From Membranipora membranacea (Eukaryota; Bryozoa; Gymnolaemata; Cheilostomatida; Membraniporidae), in contig OU612068.1 of the NCBI GenBank assembly GCA_914767715.1, forward strand, positions 25,112,001-25,176,000: DNA of 64,000 nt, in the 5' to 3' direction. A model generated the notes under the pieces. That model made no database searches. It saw only the letters and a list, made by a program, of their open reading frames with translations, and was not told the origin of the DNA. This document shows positions 14,601-26,192 of this stretch, one piece after another. Every line of letters starts with the position of its first letter. Position 1 is the stretch's first letter. Position numbers and translations under genes: made by a program.

Positions 14601-17600
14601 TGGTCTGTGTTTTCGTTTTCTCAACAACCATACTTGGGAGGAGCAGGACTGTTTACCCAAAAGAGCTTTGAGTGTTTGTGAATAGTCAAATACAACAGAA
14701 CTCCTGCTATCTCAGACATGAAATTTTGATCACATTTCGTCCAAAAGTCACCTACTTCCAACCTTAGTAACTGAAAACTGAACTAGGTGGGCTGATGGTT
14801 TGTATTTATGTGGGGTACATGCTGTGCCAGAAGCTTTGTGTCCTAAAACTCATATATCAGGGAGCTGGAATGATAATAGAATCACCACTTAGAATAGCTA
14901 CATACCACAGCGAGAGGTCCGTCATCAATATTACATGAGCTCCAGGGATTCCAGTTAGGCTGAGGAGGAGCCCATGATATCGTACCGAAGCTACCAGGTT
15001 TGGAAGACTCATCTTTGATACCTTTATCTACTGGAAGCAGAAGTGATGTGGGCGCGCCAGTTTCGGCCTGAAACCCCGCAAAACAAAATATGAATCCTTC
15101 CAATTAATTATGAAAATATATAGCGAAAATCTTGTATGCATATGTATTTATTCAACTTTTTTACTGTACTTTGAAATATCCGTGGGAAAATCAATCAATC
15201 ACTCAATCAATCAATCAATAAATCAATCACAGCCAACTGCACTGCTCGATTTCTGAAGGGTGACCTCAATTTCAGTGTCTCCAAATTATTTCACAATTCA
15301 CAATGAGGATTTATCTACCCAATATTAATAATGAAAGCCAGAGAGGGCGTGATAATAATAATATCTTACAGGCTGGATGGGTGTGATGTTATTGGCTTGT
15401 AGATATTCCTTTATCTGGTTCTCGACACCTGGCTCCATTCCAATGTTATACGTCGGTACCTTAACAATAGAATGATAGGCGCGATCATGATACCGCCTCA
15501 TCTCCCGGGGTCATAGACTGTTTTCAGCAAGTTTTTGGCTCAGGATCAAATAATGATGAAAAAAATTTGCCAAAAAAGTACATTGCATCATAACTCAAAG
15601 AGTTCATACTGCGTGTGATAAACAGTTAATAAAACCTTGATCCTGTTCTACATATAAAATGTGAGTTGAAACGTGTCTTATATTCACGGACAGTTTAGGT
15701 GGCTGAGCACGTCAATGTCAAAGCTTAGAGGCGTAGGAGTAACACTAACCTAATGAGCTGTACGTTATAGCCATATCCAAATTCATATGTTTAAGTTTTG
15801 ACCCTAAAGGAGTTAGTTATTTGCAAGAGGAAATTTTCACCTGCTGGCATCTGTTAAAAATAGTGAGTTTATTTCTAGCTAACATTAACTCACCCTCTTT
15901 ACTTGATATAAGCTACTTTCATAAATATAATAAGTATGTTTATGGCTCCTACCTTATGTAGCAAAAATTGGTGCTAGCTAACATTAAGTCACCCCAAATG
16001 GCTAAACTAAGCTCTAGCTAATATTCACTCCTCAATGCTGACACTAATATACATACCTCATCTCCTAGTTTCTTCCTCTTCTGCCCTGTGAAAGTTTCTA
16101 TGATCTTGAGATGGAAAAGCTGCCTAACTAGGGATAAGGCACAGTTCTTAGACGCCTGTAGCTTGTTTGAACCTGATTCATTTGCGTAAACATCTACAAT
16201 TCAGTAATGGTTGAGCTACTTATGGCTGAAACAACCATATGAGCGTCATTCTATAGTAAAAGCAGAGACAGTCAAAGGGCTTAGATTTCAATTTGAGTAA
16301 GGTTTGGTAAAGCGTCGACACTTACTATATCTGCCCTGTTTGTAGTCGAAGCAAGTGAACTACAGCAGAAACAATGTAGGTTTGTAGAAACCGTTACAGA
16401 CCATATGCTTGGTATGAACTAACAATGAAACAAGAAACATGTAGGCTTACACTTATAAGTAACAGATACTTACTTCGGTTTAACTTCTTATCAAAGAAGG
16501 TCATAGAGGCCATGAAACTCCTAAAATATGACATACACATGTCATCACAAATATTCACAATCATTCAATGCATAGATAACGACTGTGAAAGTATATCTAC
16601 TGCACTAATTACTATTACGTTTGATAGGACAAAATAACAACAATTTTATTTTGAATTTAAATAAACATTCAAAACTTTGTTTTCTAAAACACTAGTTGCC
16701 GGCCTATGGCCATCTGCATGAACTGCTTTCTGCTTCACACATCATTTCTTCAAAAATTTCATAGACAGCTCATTCTTACCTTGCGTTGCTCTCATGTGCT
16801 GCCTCCTATGATGTGACGAGACAGTCTTCTGAATCCTTCATCTATCTGCTCTTGGTAGGTAGACAGCTAACAGAGATAGATTATAACTACACACAACATG
16901 GCAGCAATATACAAGTGTTACCTTAATCTGCCTGCGGTGTGTAATTATCAGTCTATCTCAATGATTATCATTGAGTAAAACAGCCATTGATTTATAGTAC
17001 AGCCATGAGAGAAACTGTGAGACAATCACAGTCAAACTCATGTTTGAAGTTTAATTTTGTGTCACACGATGTCTGGTCTAAGCGCTCAGACTCCGAGTCA
17101 TTCAGACTGGAAGTCTAGGCACTTAGACTAGATGTTATCTTGAGTTACATGCAGGTAAACATGATGGGATTATTCTTGAATGGCTGTTTTACTCTATGAT
17201 AATCAGTCTGCCTCATCACATCATAGGAACTGAGTCACACCGACTATGGAGCTTCATAACAGCTCATCATATACGGTGGGGGTTTGACATTGCTTATTAC
17301 ATTGATTATCACTGCTACCGCTGAGCTTTGAGAAGACATTATAACACACAGCTTAGAATAGAAGATGACTTTAGGCCAAATGGGCTCTGCTAAGTTCAAA
17401 ATTTGCTCATCTGGCATTTGGTAGCAGTGATAATCACTTTTTATAAATAACTCGGCATCAGGATTGGTGTGAACCACAAACCCAAAAGCCGAAATGATGT
17501 CGGTCCTTTATCACGGTTAGCACCTATGATAACCTGTCATTTCCAGGCAGTGGAAACACAAGGTTGTCACACTTTTGAAGTCCTAATGAATGGCTGTATC

Positions 17601-19870
17601 AAATCAAGAGAACATCCCATGAACTCCCTAGCTCTTTTTAGAGGCACCTTTTTTGTTCTGCGCTCTCGAAGTATCAGCATACAGCATACCTGTTATGATC
17701 AGGACCGATAACTTTATACACATAATCAGTTTTGATTCTGAATGTCTGTAGATATTGGTGCAGTCTTCCTTTAGCATTCTCTACTGTCCATCCTCCGTGT
17801 ATATCTGCATTCATATCAGCATCTTCGGCCTAAATCAAAACATGTGGAGTATTGATAGAGTTTTGTTCATGACACCCAGTCAATAGCATGTCTTGACAAG
17901 CTTTGACATGGGGGGAGGGACCCCCACCCCCTACAACAGAGCTTGTCAAGACAAGATAGTGGCTGTTAAGGGGTGAGCCCATAGTTTATATTAATAACAA
18001 TATATTTTATTACTATTACTTTTACTATTTACTATTAATATGGGTGAGTCAAATCCTCACTATACAAGATTGTATAGTGAAATTTTGAAAAAAATGTTGA
18101 TGAGTCTGACCTAGTCATAATAATACCTATGACACAAGCAGGTAGGTCATAGGTATATGACTATGTTTGACCCACTATCATACCTTATCCAGTGAACTAT
18201 TAATATCTCCTGACAGATTGACAATCGCTATGATTCATCATTCATTAACAGGAAGTGGATTACATTCATAATCATCATATGGGTGATAATTAACCTTAGC
18301 TGAATTGCGTGGTGACCCCTAGATACGATGCGTAGATACCATATATGGCCATAAGACAGAGATGGTATAAAATTATAGAGAATGTTGATTCATCAATTCT
18401 TAAGAGCAGGAATGTCATGAATGATGATAAAGGCTTATGGTTTCCAGATGAGATTTAATATAGCTGTTAAAAAAATAATTTGTCACTTGAATGAAAACAA
18501 TGTTACATTGATGATAGTTTTATCTTTCACTTTTATCCAGAATAATTCATTAACTATAATTAATGATTGGTAAGGATGATGAACATATTAGTGGTAATGA
18601 TAATAATATGATACAACTCACATCTTCCCATTTCTGTTTATCCTGCACCCTGTCCATGTATTCCTTCATAGGAGCTCTGCCGGCTGGTCCCTGGTCCCCT
18701 CGCTCTCGCTTAATCATCATGTGAGGTGGTATAATACCAGAAGGAAGGCTGGGTGCAGTACCCAGCCCTAACGATGTACCGGGCGGCATCATCACAGGCT
18801 GTGAATTATTCTCTATCATTGTCTACACAACAAAAATCACTGCAGAAATAAAATTCAACAGTTCAGTAAGACGTAACTTTAACAGCTCATTCAGTAATAA
18901 GTGATTCTATGGGTCTGTCCAATCTGACCGTACTAACTATTGAAAACTTATTTGATTTTGTTAATGAACGAAGACCATGGAAAGAAATATTTCCCACGCC
19001 GGGGGGCCATCGGGCGGTGGGCAAAAGTCTGGGGGGCTCAGACTAATGAAATACCTATAATAACCTATTAACCAACGCATAGAACAACTCGATCAAAATG
19101 GTGTTTTCATTCATTCGACATAGGTCTATAAAATCGCAATCAGATAGACGGTTTTGGACTAGCACCATTAAATACCTGGGTCTGTCCCATGGCAGGTATC
19201 TCATCAGCCTTCATCTGACCTTGTCTGACCAGATACTGACAGAAATCTCTAGCAGCATTTGCCTGGGCGTCCTTTTTATTGGTTGAGTTTCCCATCCCTG
19301 TGTACGGGAATCCATCTACATTCAACTACAAATAACAATCCTTCATACGATAAAATAGAGAAATGTTTCCAGATTATAGATGGCAAATCTACTTTTATTG
19401 AGCACTCAAAACTATTGATGAGTTGGCTAAAATAGACAGTTTCCACCAACAAGTATGATACAGAATTCGCTCCTAGAATACCATATTATAAAACTTTCCA
19501 CTTAGAACTAGAACTCTGCTTTTATCTACAACATTGCATTGTTTTTGAAAAAATTATTTTCTCGCTCAAGTTTTTTACCTCTTTTTGAAGAAATGTTTTC
19601 ATGGTGGAAAGGTGGAGCACTTTTTTATGTCATGCAAATATGAAAATATACCTATCACACTAACAACCAACAAATTTCAAAATCTTTTCCTACATATCAG
19701 GTTTGTAAATAATTGGTTAATACAAAGTACTCAACATATAGCAGTCATAACATTACCTTGCACATAAATCTTAGTCTTTGTTTTGTTCCTGCTGGCTCTA
19801 TTTCATAAACAGGAGTTTTCTTCTTTTTTCCGAGCCATGCATACAGCACGGCCTTTATATCCTCAGACAT
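5691..19870 (-). CDS. DHX9: DHX9/RNA helicase A (DExH-box ATP-dependent RNA helicase), complete
   Basis: Twenty-six exons join without a frame break to 1255 aa (human family member about 1270). Exons, 5' to 3': 19757-19870, 19176-19325, 18622-18822, 17690-17829, 16474-16520, 16057-16193, 15370-15459, 14906-15067, 14428-14502, 13932-14123, 13027-13168, 12516-12598, 12178-12334, 11715-11827, 11127-11340, 10538-10706, 10020-10172, 9641-9801, 9093-9204, 8655-8831, 8055-8238, 7447-7614, 7074-7216, 6551-6763, 6137-6273, 5691-5824. Domains in order: dsRBD1 (1-71, [12 protein letters not shown]), dsRBD2 (about 165-250), the [11 protein letters not shown] minimal transactivation motif (about 325), Walker [11 protein letters not shown] (403-412), DEIH (503-506), SAT (535-537), motif [10 protein letters not shown] (756-763), HA2 and OB-fold regions, and a glycine/arginine/tyrosine-rich tail from about 1190. 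It unwinds RNA and RNA:DNA in transcription and RNP work (family knowledge). FLDGWN replaces the common FLPGWN. The start is the ATG of [16 protein letters not shown], the expected dsRBD1 opening. Confidence 0.97.
6913..6968. repeat. Short inverted repeat in a DHX9 intron
   Basis: Arms of about 17 bp (TTTTGGAGTTACCCACT and its near-complement with one bulged base) flank about 21 nt, in the intron between the exons ending at 7074 and starting at 6763. This is compatible with a degraded hairpin or MITE remnant. Confidence 0.55.
13411..13539. mobile_element. MITE-like element with long terminal inverted repeats (copy 1)
   Basis: Arms of about 45 bp beginning GTTTACTAGATCAAGTTTGA match the reverse complement of the right end with a few mismatches. 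They flank a short GC-rich core. There is no coding capacity. It lies in the DHX9 intron 13169-13931. Related ends occur at 29508-29592 and 41598-41632, so this is a dispersed non-autonomous family. Confidence 0.7.
15193..15230. repeat. (CAAT)n-like tetranucleotide microsatellite
   Basis: About nine imperfect copies of ATCA/CAAT in the DHX9 intron between exons 7 and 8. Confidence 0.7.
16962..17205. mobile_element. Inverted-repeat element, about 245 bp, in a DHX9 intron
   Basis: The left arm 16962-16988 (TGATTATCATTGAGTAAAAC...) is complementary to the right arm 17179-17205 over about 27 bp with about two mismatches. There is no ORF between them. It has the size and structure of a MITE. Confidence 0.55.
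17300..17438. repeat. Inverted repeat with 17-bp arms
   Basis: TGATTATCACTGCTACC near 17302 is repeated as its exact complement near 17421-17438. It lies directly beside the 16962-17205 element and shares the TGATTATCA core, so the two may be one degraded composite. Confidence 0.5.
17889..17953. repeat. Inverted repeat with GC-rich loop
   Basis: TGTCTTGACAAGCT(TT)G and its complement flank a loop rich in G and C (a run of G followed by C runs). In the DHX9 intron between exons 3 and 4. Confidence 0.55.
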
Positions 19871-20505
19871 ATTTTATGTGTTATGTCCGCTAAAAACATA
19901 ATAATATGGAAGTGAGGTATAATGACATGTCAAAATAAAATTTACTCTCCTTTCACAAGGGTGATCATGTAGGCCTAATTATCATGAAAATATAATTATA
20001 ATATTACATTATATATGTTATTATGTTCATTTACAATTATTTATTTTTATCTTGGCTGAAACTGAAACCTAACTAACAATGACCTAGCCGGATAAAGTAG
20101 GAGTTCAATTTAAGCTGTGGGGTGTTATGGCAGCCAATCATTCCCAGGGATACAATGATAGTTGATAAATTTCATTGTTGTCTAGGCAGCAATAACAGGC
20201 GATGAACTGGTTTTCAAGGTTCATGGTCAGCCGCATAACCACCATGTCCTTTACATGGCACTGGTATCCATGTGATAACAATGGATATGGGGAGGAAGGT
20301 AATGGTAATCTAATCAATGTCTTGGGATCCAACATAATGTCTACCCATTAATGGCATACTAAAATAGGCTAACCATATTTACTGACTTTGCCAAGTCATT
20401 GCTATGAATCAGATCGTGGTGGAAACATAATCCTTAGCTTAGCTTCCAGGGATTCGATATAAAAATAATCGATACTTCTCTCTATGAGTCAGAACTAAAT
20501 AAGAC
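19871..20505. promoter_or_regulatory. Divergent intergenic/promoter interval, DHX9 and EndoU genes
   Basis: Only 635 bp separate the two start codons, which face away from each other, so promoters or 5' UTRs of both genes must share it. A TATAAAAA string at 20458-20465 sits about 40 nt before the EndoU ATG and is a plausible TATA box for that gene. No such box is evident for DHX9. No other gene is seen. Confidence 0.45.
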
Positions 20506-22276
20506 ATGGCTCTGATCACATTTAGCCTGCTAGCTCTGATAATTTACAGCTGCAATGGAGTTGTCACTGACACAGAGCTTTCACAGATTATGCAGACAAT
20601 CTGGAATGTAGATGTTAATCGACTGGACATAGGTACAGATATATCAATCAATCTACAGACTCACACCGACTTATACGACACTAGAGACAGGGCTTCTGGG
20701 AGGTGAGTGTGGAAAATGTTGTGGGTCACCAATCATCTCAACGACATAGTCATAAAGTCTGGTGCTTACACCTTCAACACCTTATCACTGTTAATTTTGG
20801 CACATCTCAGAAAAGTTTACATAAGCATTCATACGGAGGTACTGCATGAGCATCATGGAAAAGGAGAGTTGACCTTGATTTTTCTCTCATATATGATCGG
20901 CTGCCAATCACTGATGTTGCAAGCACTGGTTCACATTGTGTGCTGTGATATGAGAAGTGACAGATAGTGGTGGAAAAATTTTGTGACAGTTAGACTCTAA
21001 CACTTATCACATCAAAAACAGCTGTTACTCAGTCTTTCTGATTAAAACCAGCAGACAACACAGACTTTGTTCTGTTCAGGATACATGGAACTTGTCCCTT
21101 ATTTAAATCTATATATCTACAAATCTATATATAAATATATTGCAGGCTATTCACCTCAGTACCGGACCTCTCAAGAAAATCAACCTACAAGAAATTTATA
21201 GCTCTGCTCAATAATTACGAACATCCAATAGACCAAACTGACAGAGCAAGCAACGCAGAAGAAACAGAGCAGATGACATTACTCAACTCAATACAGGGTA
21301 CACAAGTCTGGCAGAGAACTAGGTCCTTCCTTAAAACAGAAGGTATGGAAATACTAACAATAAAATCAGTTGAAACGTGAAGCTGACCTTATGAAAAATA
21401 TAATTACGCAAGAGAAAGTGAATAACAATAATATATCTAGTAAGGAGTTGTCCCTAACTCCTTGGTTACACTATGAAGAGCATCTTTACTGTACTGCATT
21501 GATGCTAAACCTTCACCTGTCTGAGCACAGTGACAGATGTAAATTGGCATTATTTAGAGTTATATAACGTGTGTTTTTGTCCTTAATTTATACAGGGTAC
21601 ATCAGCAGCTCAGGAATTGAGCTCACGCGATTACTACAGGGGATTTGGTTTGAGGAATATTCCAGATCTAGTGGGGTAACAGGGTCGTCAGGATTTGAGC
21701 ATGTGTTTGTTGGAGAAACTAAAGACACAGACGAGCTATCAGGTCTACACAACTGGGTTGCTCTGTATCAACTAGAGCAAAGTGGAGAAGCCAACTACAA
21801 GGGATACCTGCGAACAGATGTACAGGTAAACCGACTTGATATGAGTCTATTAGTCAACAATCAATCATCGTCTATAGTGAAACTCATCTTGTAAATATTA
21901 CTCCTTGCAACAACTGTAGCCAAAAGAAGTCCATAGCATCTTGAGAAGGAAATCGGGTATAATGTAACATCATTATACCATTATAAATATCCTAATATTA
22001 TTACTTCTTAAATCACAATGATCAAAACTTCTTGCATTTCCATTGTAGAACAGCATTTATGAGCTGAAAATACAGTTTGGGAGTGCCACAAAGCTTGGCA
22101 ACACTATGTTCGTAGGAACAAGCCCAGAGTATGAGATGGCCATGTATACAATCTGCTTCCTGGCTAGACCAAACGCAGAATGTACATTCAATCTGAATGG
22201 CAACAGTGTTACTATTCAAACATACAAAAGCTACAATGGAGTCATGGGCACTGCATATCCAAAGATCTATGCTTAA
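20506..22276 (+). CDS. ENDOU: Secreted EndoU (XendoU/placental protein 11) family endoribonuclease
   Basis: Four exons (20506-20702, 21146-21342, 21596-21825, 22049-22276) join in frame to 283 aa, close to the 292-aa Xenopus enzyme. The N-terminus MALITFSLLALIIYSCNG is a signal peptide. The rest is one EndoU domain with no somatomedin-B module. The catalytic set is visible: E166, H167 and E172 in GFEHVFVGE, H183 in LHNW, and K223 in SATKLGN. The spacing H-16-H-40-K fits the family. GTSPEYEMAMYT and the C-terminal GTAYP are also family signatures. The enzymes cut single-stranded RNA at uridylates, typically Mn2+ dependent (family knowledge). Secretion implies an extracellular or vesicular role, which is inference. 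It is divergent from DHX9 and has no operon relation. Confidence 0.95.
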
Positions 22277-22362
22277 TTAAATCATTATAATTGTGACAAA
22301 CCACTACTCTCTATCACTGACTCTTTGTGTCAAAACATATGTCGCTAAAGCCATCAAAGCCA

Positions 22363-22628
22363 ACATGTGCAACTTTTCATATTCCATGTTGCATACCGGT
22401 AGTTAACTATTCATGACAATATAATTTCTTAATAAACCTGAGGAACCACAATATAAATTTTACATTATTTTAGTATTGTCTCATAACATGTCGGCACATG
22501 TGCAACTTTTCTTATTCCGTGTCGCATACCGGTAGTTGACCATTCATGAGAACATAACTTCTAAATAAATTTGAGGAACCACTATGTAAAGTTTACATTA
22601 TTTTAGTATTGTTTCATAACATGTCGGC
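22363..22628. repeat. Tandem duplication, 2 x 133 bp, in the EndoU 3' flank
   Basis: Unit 1 starts at 22363 and unit 2 at 22496. Both begin ACATGTGCAAC, carry CATACCGGTAGTT, and end ATAACATGTCGGC, with scattered substitutions. Each unit contains an AATAAA-type signal (22431 in unit 1, about 22563 in unit 2), so the polyadenylation region of the EndoU gene appears duplicated. Confidence 0.85.
22431..22436 (+). terminator. Candidate polyadenylation signal of the EndoU gene
   Basis: AATAAA 155 nt after the stop codon, inside the first unit of the 133-bp tandem duplication. A second copy lies in the second unit. Confidence 0.45.
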
Positions 22629-23297
22629 CTCCGAATATGTAGACAGGTTCATGCCACAGACTTTCGATCAGTCTACCATCAACATACTTTGAAGAGAAAA
22701 TCAATCAGTTTGACTGTTGATATAATGAGCTTATGAATTCAAGATGGGACAGATCGACATCAAATATAAGTACCTAGGATTCTGACATCATGAGTTGTAT
22801 CACCAAAAAAATGCACACAAATCTGAAATTAGTAAGTTAGATCAGGGAGAAGAAACTTTTTTACTCATTGGTTAGATAGTAATGCTCAATGAAAAAATAC
22901 TGAGGGTTCCAGCATTATAGCTTGGGTGACTGTGAATAGGGGAAATTGGATGAATCGAGCCAAAAAATTCTAATTACATGACTTGATTTCATATTTCAAG
23001 CAGGTGCCGAATAACCAACTGGTGCAGTGTGCTATTTCCGTTGATGAACAATTGATGAATAATTACACCACACAACAATGGCCCATCGATATGTATGTCG
23101 CAATGTTTCAATTCACTGCTTGCAACTATGACATGTGTGACAGCTGTTTCCCCATCTTCAAAACCGTTGCCCCTCGCTGACACTATTTCTTATCTGCCAC
23201 CCCTTGAAATACTCACACAAAGTTGAACCTATGAACTCTCTCTGGCCTTTGCATTGACATAGGTTGAAATCTTGTGCAGTGTTGGTTTACCCAGAGA

Positions 23298-23367
23298 ATA
23301 AATGGCAATATGCATGTATTCCGTGTGGTAAATTTATCACATAGAATACATGCATATTGCCATTTAT
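23298..23367. repeat. Perfect 23-bp-arm hairpin
   Basis: Arms 23298-23320 and 23345-23367 (ATAAATGGCAATATGCATG...) are exact complements. The 24-nt loop is itself partly self-complementary. Intergenic between EndoU and TLK; probably a small foldback element. Confidence 0.7.
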
Positions 23368-24019
23368 AAGGTCCAGCGTAATTATTTACTCTTAAGCCTA
23401 TCTTGAAATAATTTTTATTGTCAATGTCAATCAGTACTAAAAATTTACACAGGTTTACACAAGTCTCCAGCGTCAGTTGAGATGCCTGGCATGCCCTTGT
23501 GCACTTTTTTGTAGTCAAGGCTGAGCGTAACTAAGGTTGATTAAAATGAAGCATGGGCGGCGAAATTTGTGGTGCCGCAATATCTGCCCCAATTTGCTCT
23601 GTTTGCAGGCAGGTCGGAGCACACATGGGGCCTAACCAAACCCCAGTAGTCGGTTGACTGCTACGGCATTCGAACCCACGACCTTCAACATGTGCATGCT
23701 AAAGGACGATGTTCTAACCAATTGAGCATCCACTCTACATATTGTCAAATAAATTATAGCAAAAGCTTCTACCGACAGCGTTGTGAAAATACCCAATAAC
23801 CACCAAAGAAAAACAATGGCTTGATAATCACATATCAAATTGTTTCTGATTTGAGACAAGCACTTAACTACTGACTATGACCGCAGCATCTGATGAGGCA
23901 TTTATGGATATGAGAGAGTAGTGACATTCTGCGTATGCGCAGCTCTGGGGCACGAGGGGATCTCTGCAAAATTGGGTCTCGGAGTTCCAACGCAATCTGA
24001 TTAACTACCTACCTCTGGT

Positions 24020-24379
24020 GTCTACTTACTCTACCTAATAATCAAAGGTAGACGCGGAGTAACTGAAGGACGAGGGCAACTTGAACTAATACCACTAAAA
24101 GATAGGCGAAAATCACACAGGCTGTCGTTACTGATGAGAATACTCTCAGATGGAACAAGACACCAGATACTTGCCTCAGCATATGATGAGCTGGTTAACA
24201 GTAGAAGCCAGACAACTATGATTACACGAGCTGCTAACAGAGGGGAACCAACCTCAATATATGCATCGAGTCAGACATATTACAACAGCCTCCTTCCGGG
24301 TAGTGTGAGGGATCTAAGGCTGGGGTCATATAACACTCAACAATACGCAGCTATCGCTGCCACACTGAAATTACACTGA
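24020..24379 (+). pseudogene. LINE (non-LTR retrotransposon) ORF2 C-terminal remnant
   Basis: One open frame from about 24041 to the TGA at 24377 reads LELIPLKDRRKSHRLSLLMR, then RAANRGE, then TYYNSLLPGSVRDL. This is the usual end of non-LTR reverse transcriptase polyproteins (a PL..RR...RL.L block, then an R-rich stretch and a Y.NS.LP.S.RDL motif). The reverse transcriptase catalytic domain itself is missing, so this is a 5'-truncated relic. It lies between the EndoU and TLK genes. The class (CR1/L2-like or other) cannot be decided from this fragment. Confidence 0.6.
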
Positions 24380-26192
24380 CTAAACACCGACCAAAGAGGC
24401 ACTCCCTGTTTGCACCGCCAGGTGATTTTGGGTGTTCTATGTTCCACGAGGTGAGTTACGAGGTGAGTTAACTACTATTCTATTTCATGACTTTAAAGTA
24501 ATTGGAAAATATATATCTCAAACAATTGTCCATTATGAACCCCATATATTTATATAATTTTTCTCCCCATATTGCCAGCAAGGAGTTAGCCTTGTTGCCA
24601 GAGAGGAGATAACATTGAGATATCTCTCTTATAGGAATAAACTCCGTACTATAAGTAATTCATTGGTTAGGTATAGATAGTTAGAATATTCAATAGCAGG
24701 CCAGATGAGATAGATTAAATAAATAAGTTTGCTTTTTGTAGTTAATTTTGACAGCCTCTCTCAATCTCATTGGCCTATATGTATATAAATTGTGATTCTC
24801 AGTTTTCTGGCCATACCTTAGTGTAGGGTCATTTGATTGAAAATTCTATAATCATGTGTTGTCATCACACCATATCACAAGAATCAAGCTAGAAAAGATT
24901 TAATCTCATCACTCAGACACCAAAATGGAAAGTTTCTTGTAATTGGAGGTATGTTGAGGAGATTTCCCTTGCAGTCTTTCCAAAACTGTTTATATGTTTG
25001 TTCAATGGGGGTTTTCAGTGGGCCCCATGAATAAATTTCCCGCCGGAAACCTAGGCTCAAGTCTCATCATTGCACGACGTAAGCGAGAATCATCCTGTGC
25101 TCTTGGAAAGGTAAGTGGAAATTTCCACAAAATACCCCCAGTAGATTGCCACTCCCAAGTTACTTATAGTGTAAAATAACCGTGCACACTATTAATGGTA
25201 ACAATTCCGATATTGCCAGATGTCTAGAGTGACCATTGCATGTCCATGGTGGATGAAACCTGTGGAAAACCCCTTGTCATTTTTACTGTTTCCGGTAGTT
25301 TTTGTTGAGGGGTCCATTTGTTTTCATTTTATTTCTGGGTAATTTCTGTGACTACATAACTGGATATCTCTATATTCCTCATCTAAATCATGATTATTCT
25401 GCTTTGAGGTGGTATTCTAAGCAAACTCAATAGATTCTTGCTTTCTAAGTTGAATTTTCAACCCAATGAATGACCAGTTTACTCTAGCAGTGCCTGTAAG
25501 TGTAAGTAAGTTGTTGCTTCAAGTTCAAGCTTGACAATGAATATGATGATTTGGATGTTATTTATTTATTATTATTTTCAAATTTTTGTATCATAAATAT
25601 GTATAAACTTACTCAGCGAGATCGTGATATTAAATACGATCATCTTCGTACAATAACCGGAATTGTTGATACCAAACTATGGTGATGTCTGCATAAGCGA
25701 AGCTGGACGTTGTTGTGACATCGAACGATCCGTTTCAATCAAAGCCTCTGCTTCTGTTCGTATCAATGAATGGTAGACTACAATAATTTGCAAACCTTTC
25801 TGAATTTTTCAATAAGGTTTGTGTGGAACTGGAACATATTATTGGTGTGTGTGTCTAGATGAGGGAGAGTCTGATGTGTTATCTCTATTGAAAACAACCC
25901 TACACTTGAGCTCTTAAATGGTACACAGGGATACTCGCATTCAATTATGTTTGCATACTAAACCTATGCGTTGTTTTTGAGTTTGAGAACCACCAAAACT
26001 GTATACATAACTTTAAAAACTCTCTCATCGATCCAATCAAATTGTCCTAACTGGCATCTCGGAATGGCCTCGCAAAGCCTTCTTTTACATTGACCATTGA
26101 TTGATGGTCAGATCATTGTTTCATTTTTCAGATACTTGTCAAAGCCACAAGAGGAATTGTTGGTTGACCAAGTCTTTCATTGAGTCAAATCA
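24380..26192 (+). promoter_or_regulatory. TLK upstream region, possible noncoding 5' exon
   Basis: No protein-coding exon is recognised. A stretch at about 25018-25109 is bounded by TTTTCAG and by AAAG/GTAAGTGG and could be a 5' UTR exon. The sequence before 26193 has an acceptor-like TTTTTCAG near 26125-26131 that would join to the coding exon. Promoter location is not determined. Confidence 0.3.

Noticed and set aside
16791-16876. Exon-like segment with a CATAG acceptor and AAG/GTAAG donor in DHX9
   Set aside because: The exons at 16474-16520 and 16057-16193 already continue the helicase in the right phase and with the expected peptide. This piece adds stops or a frame shift.
24994-25179. 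61-codon ORF upstream of TLK
   Set aside because: The TLK start at 26193 matches the conserved N-terminus. This ORF has no known motif and may at most be a noncoding first exon.
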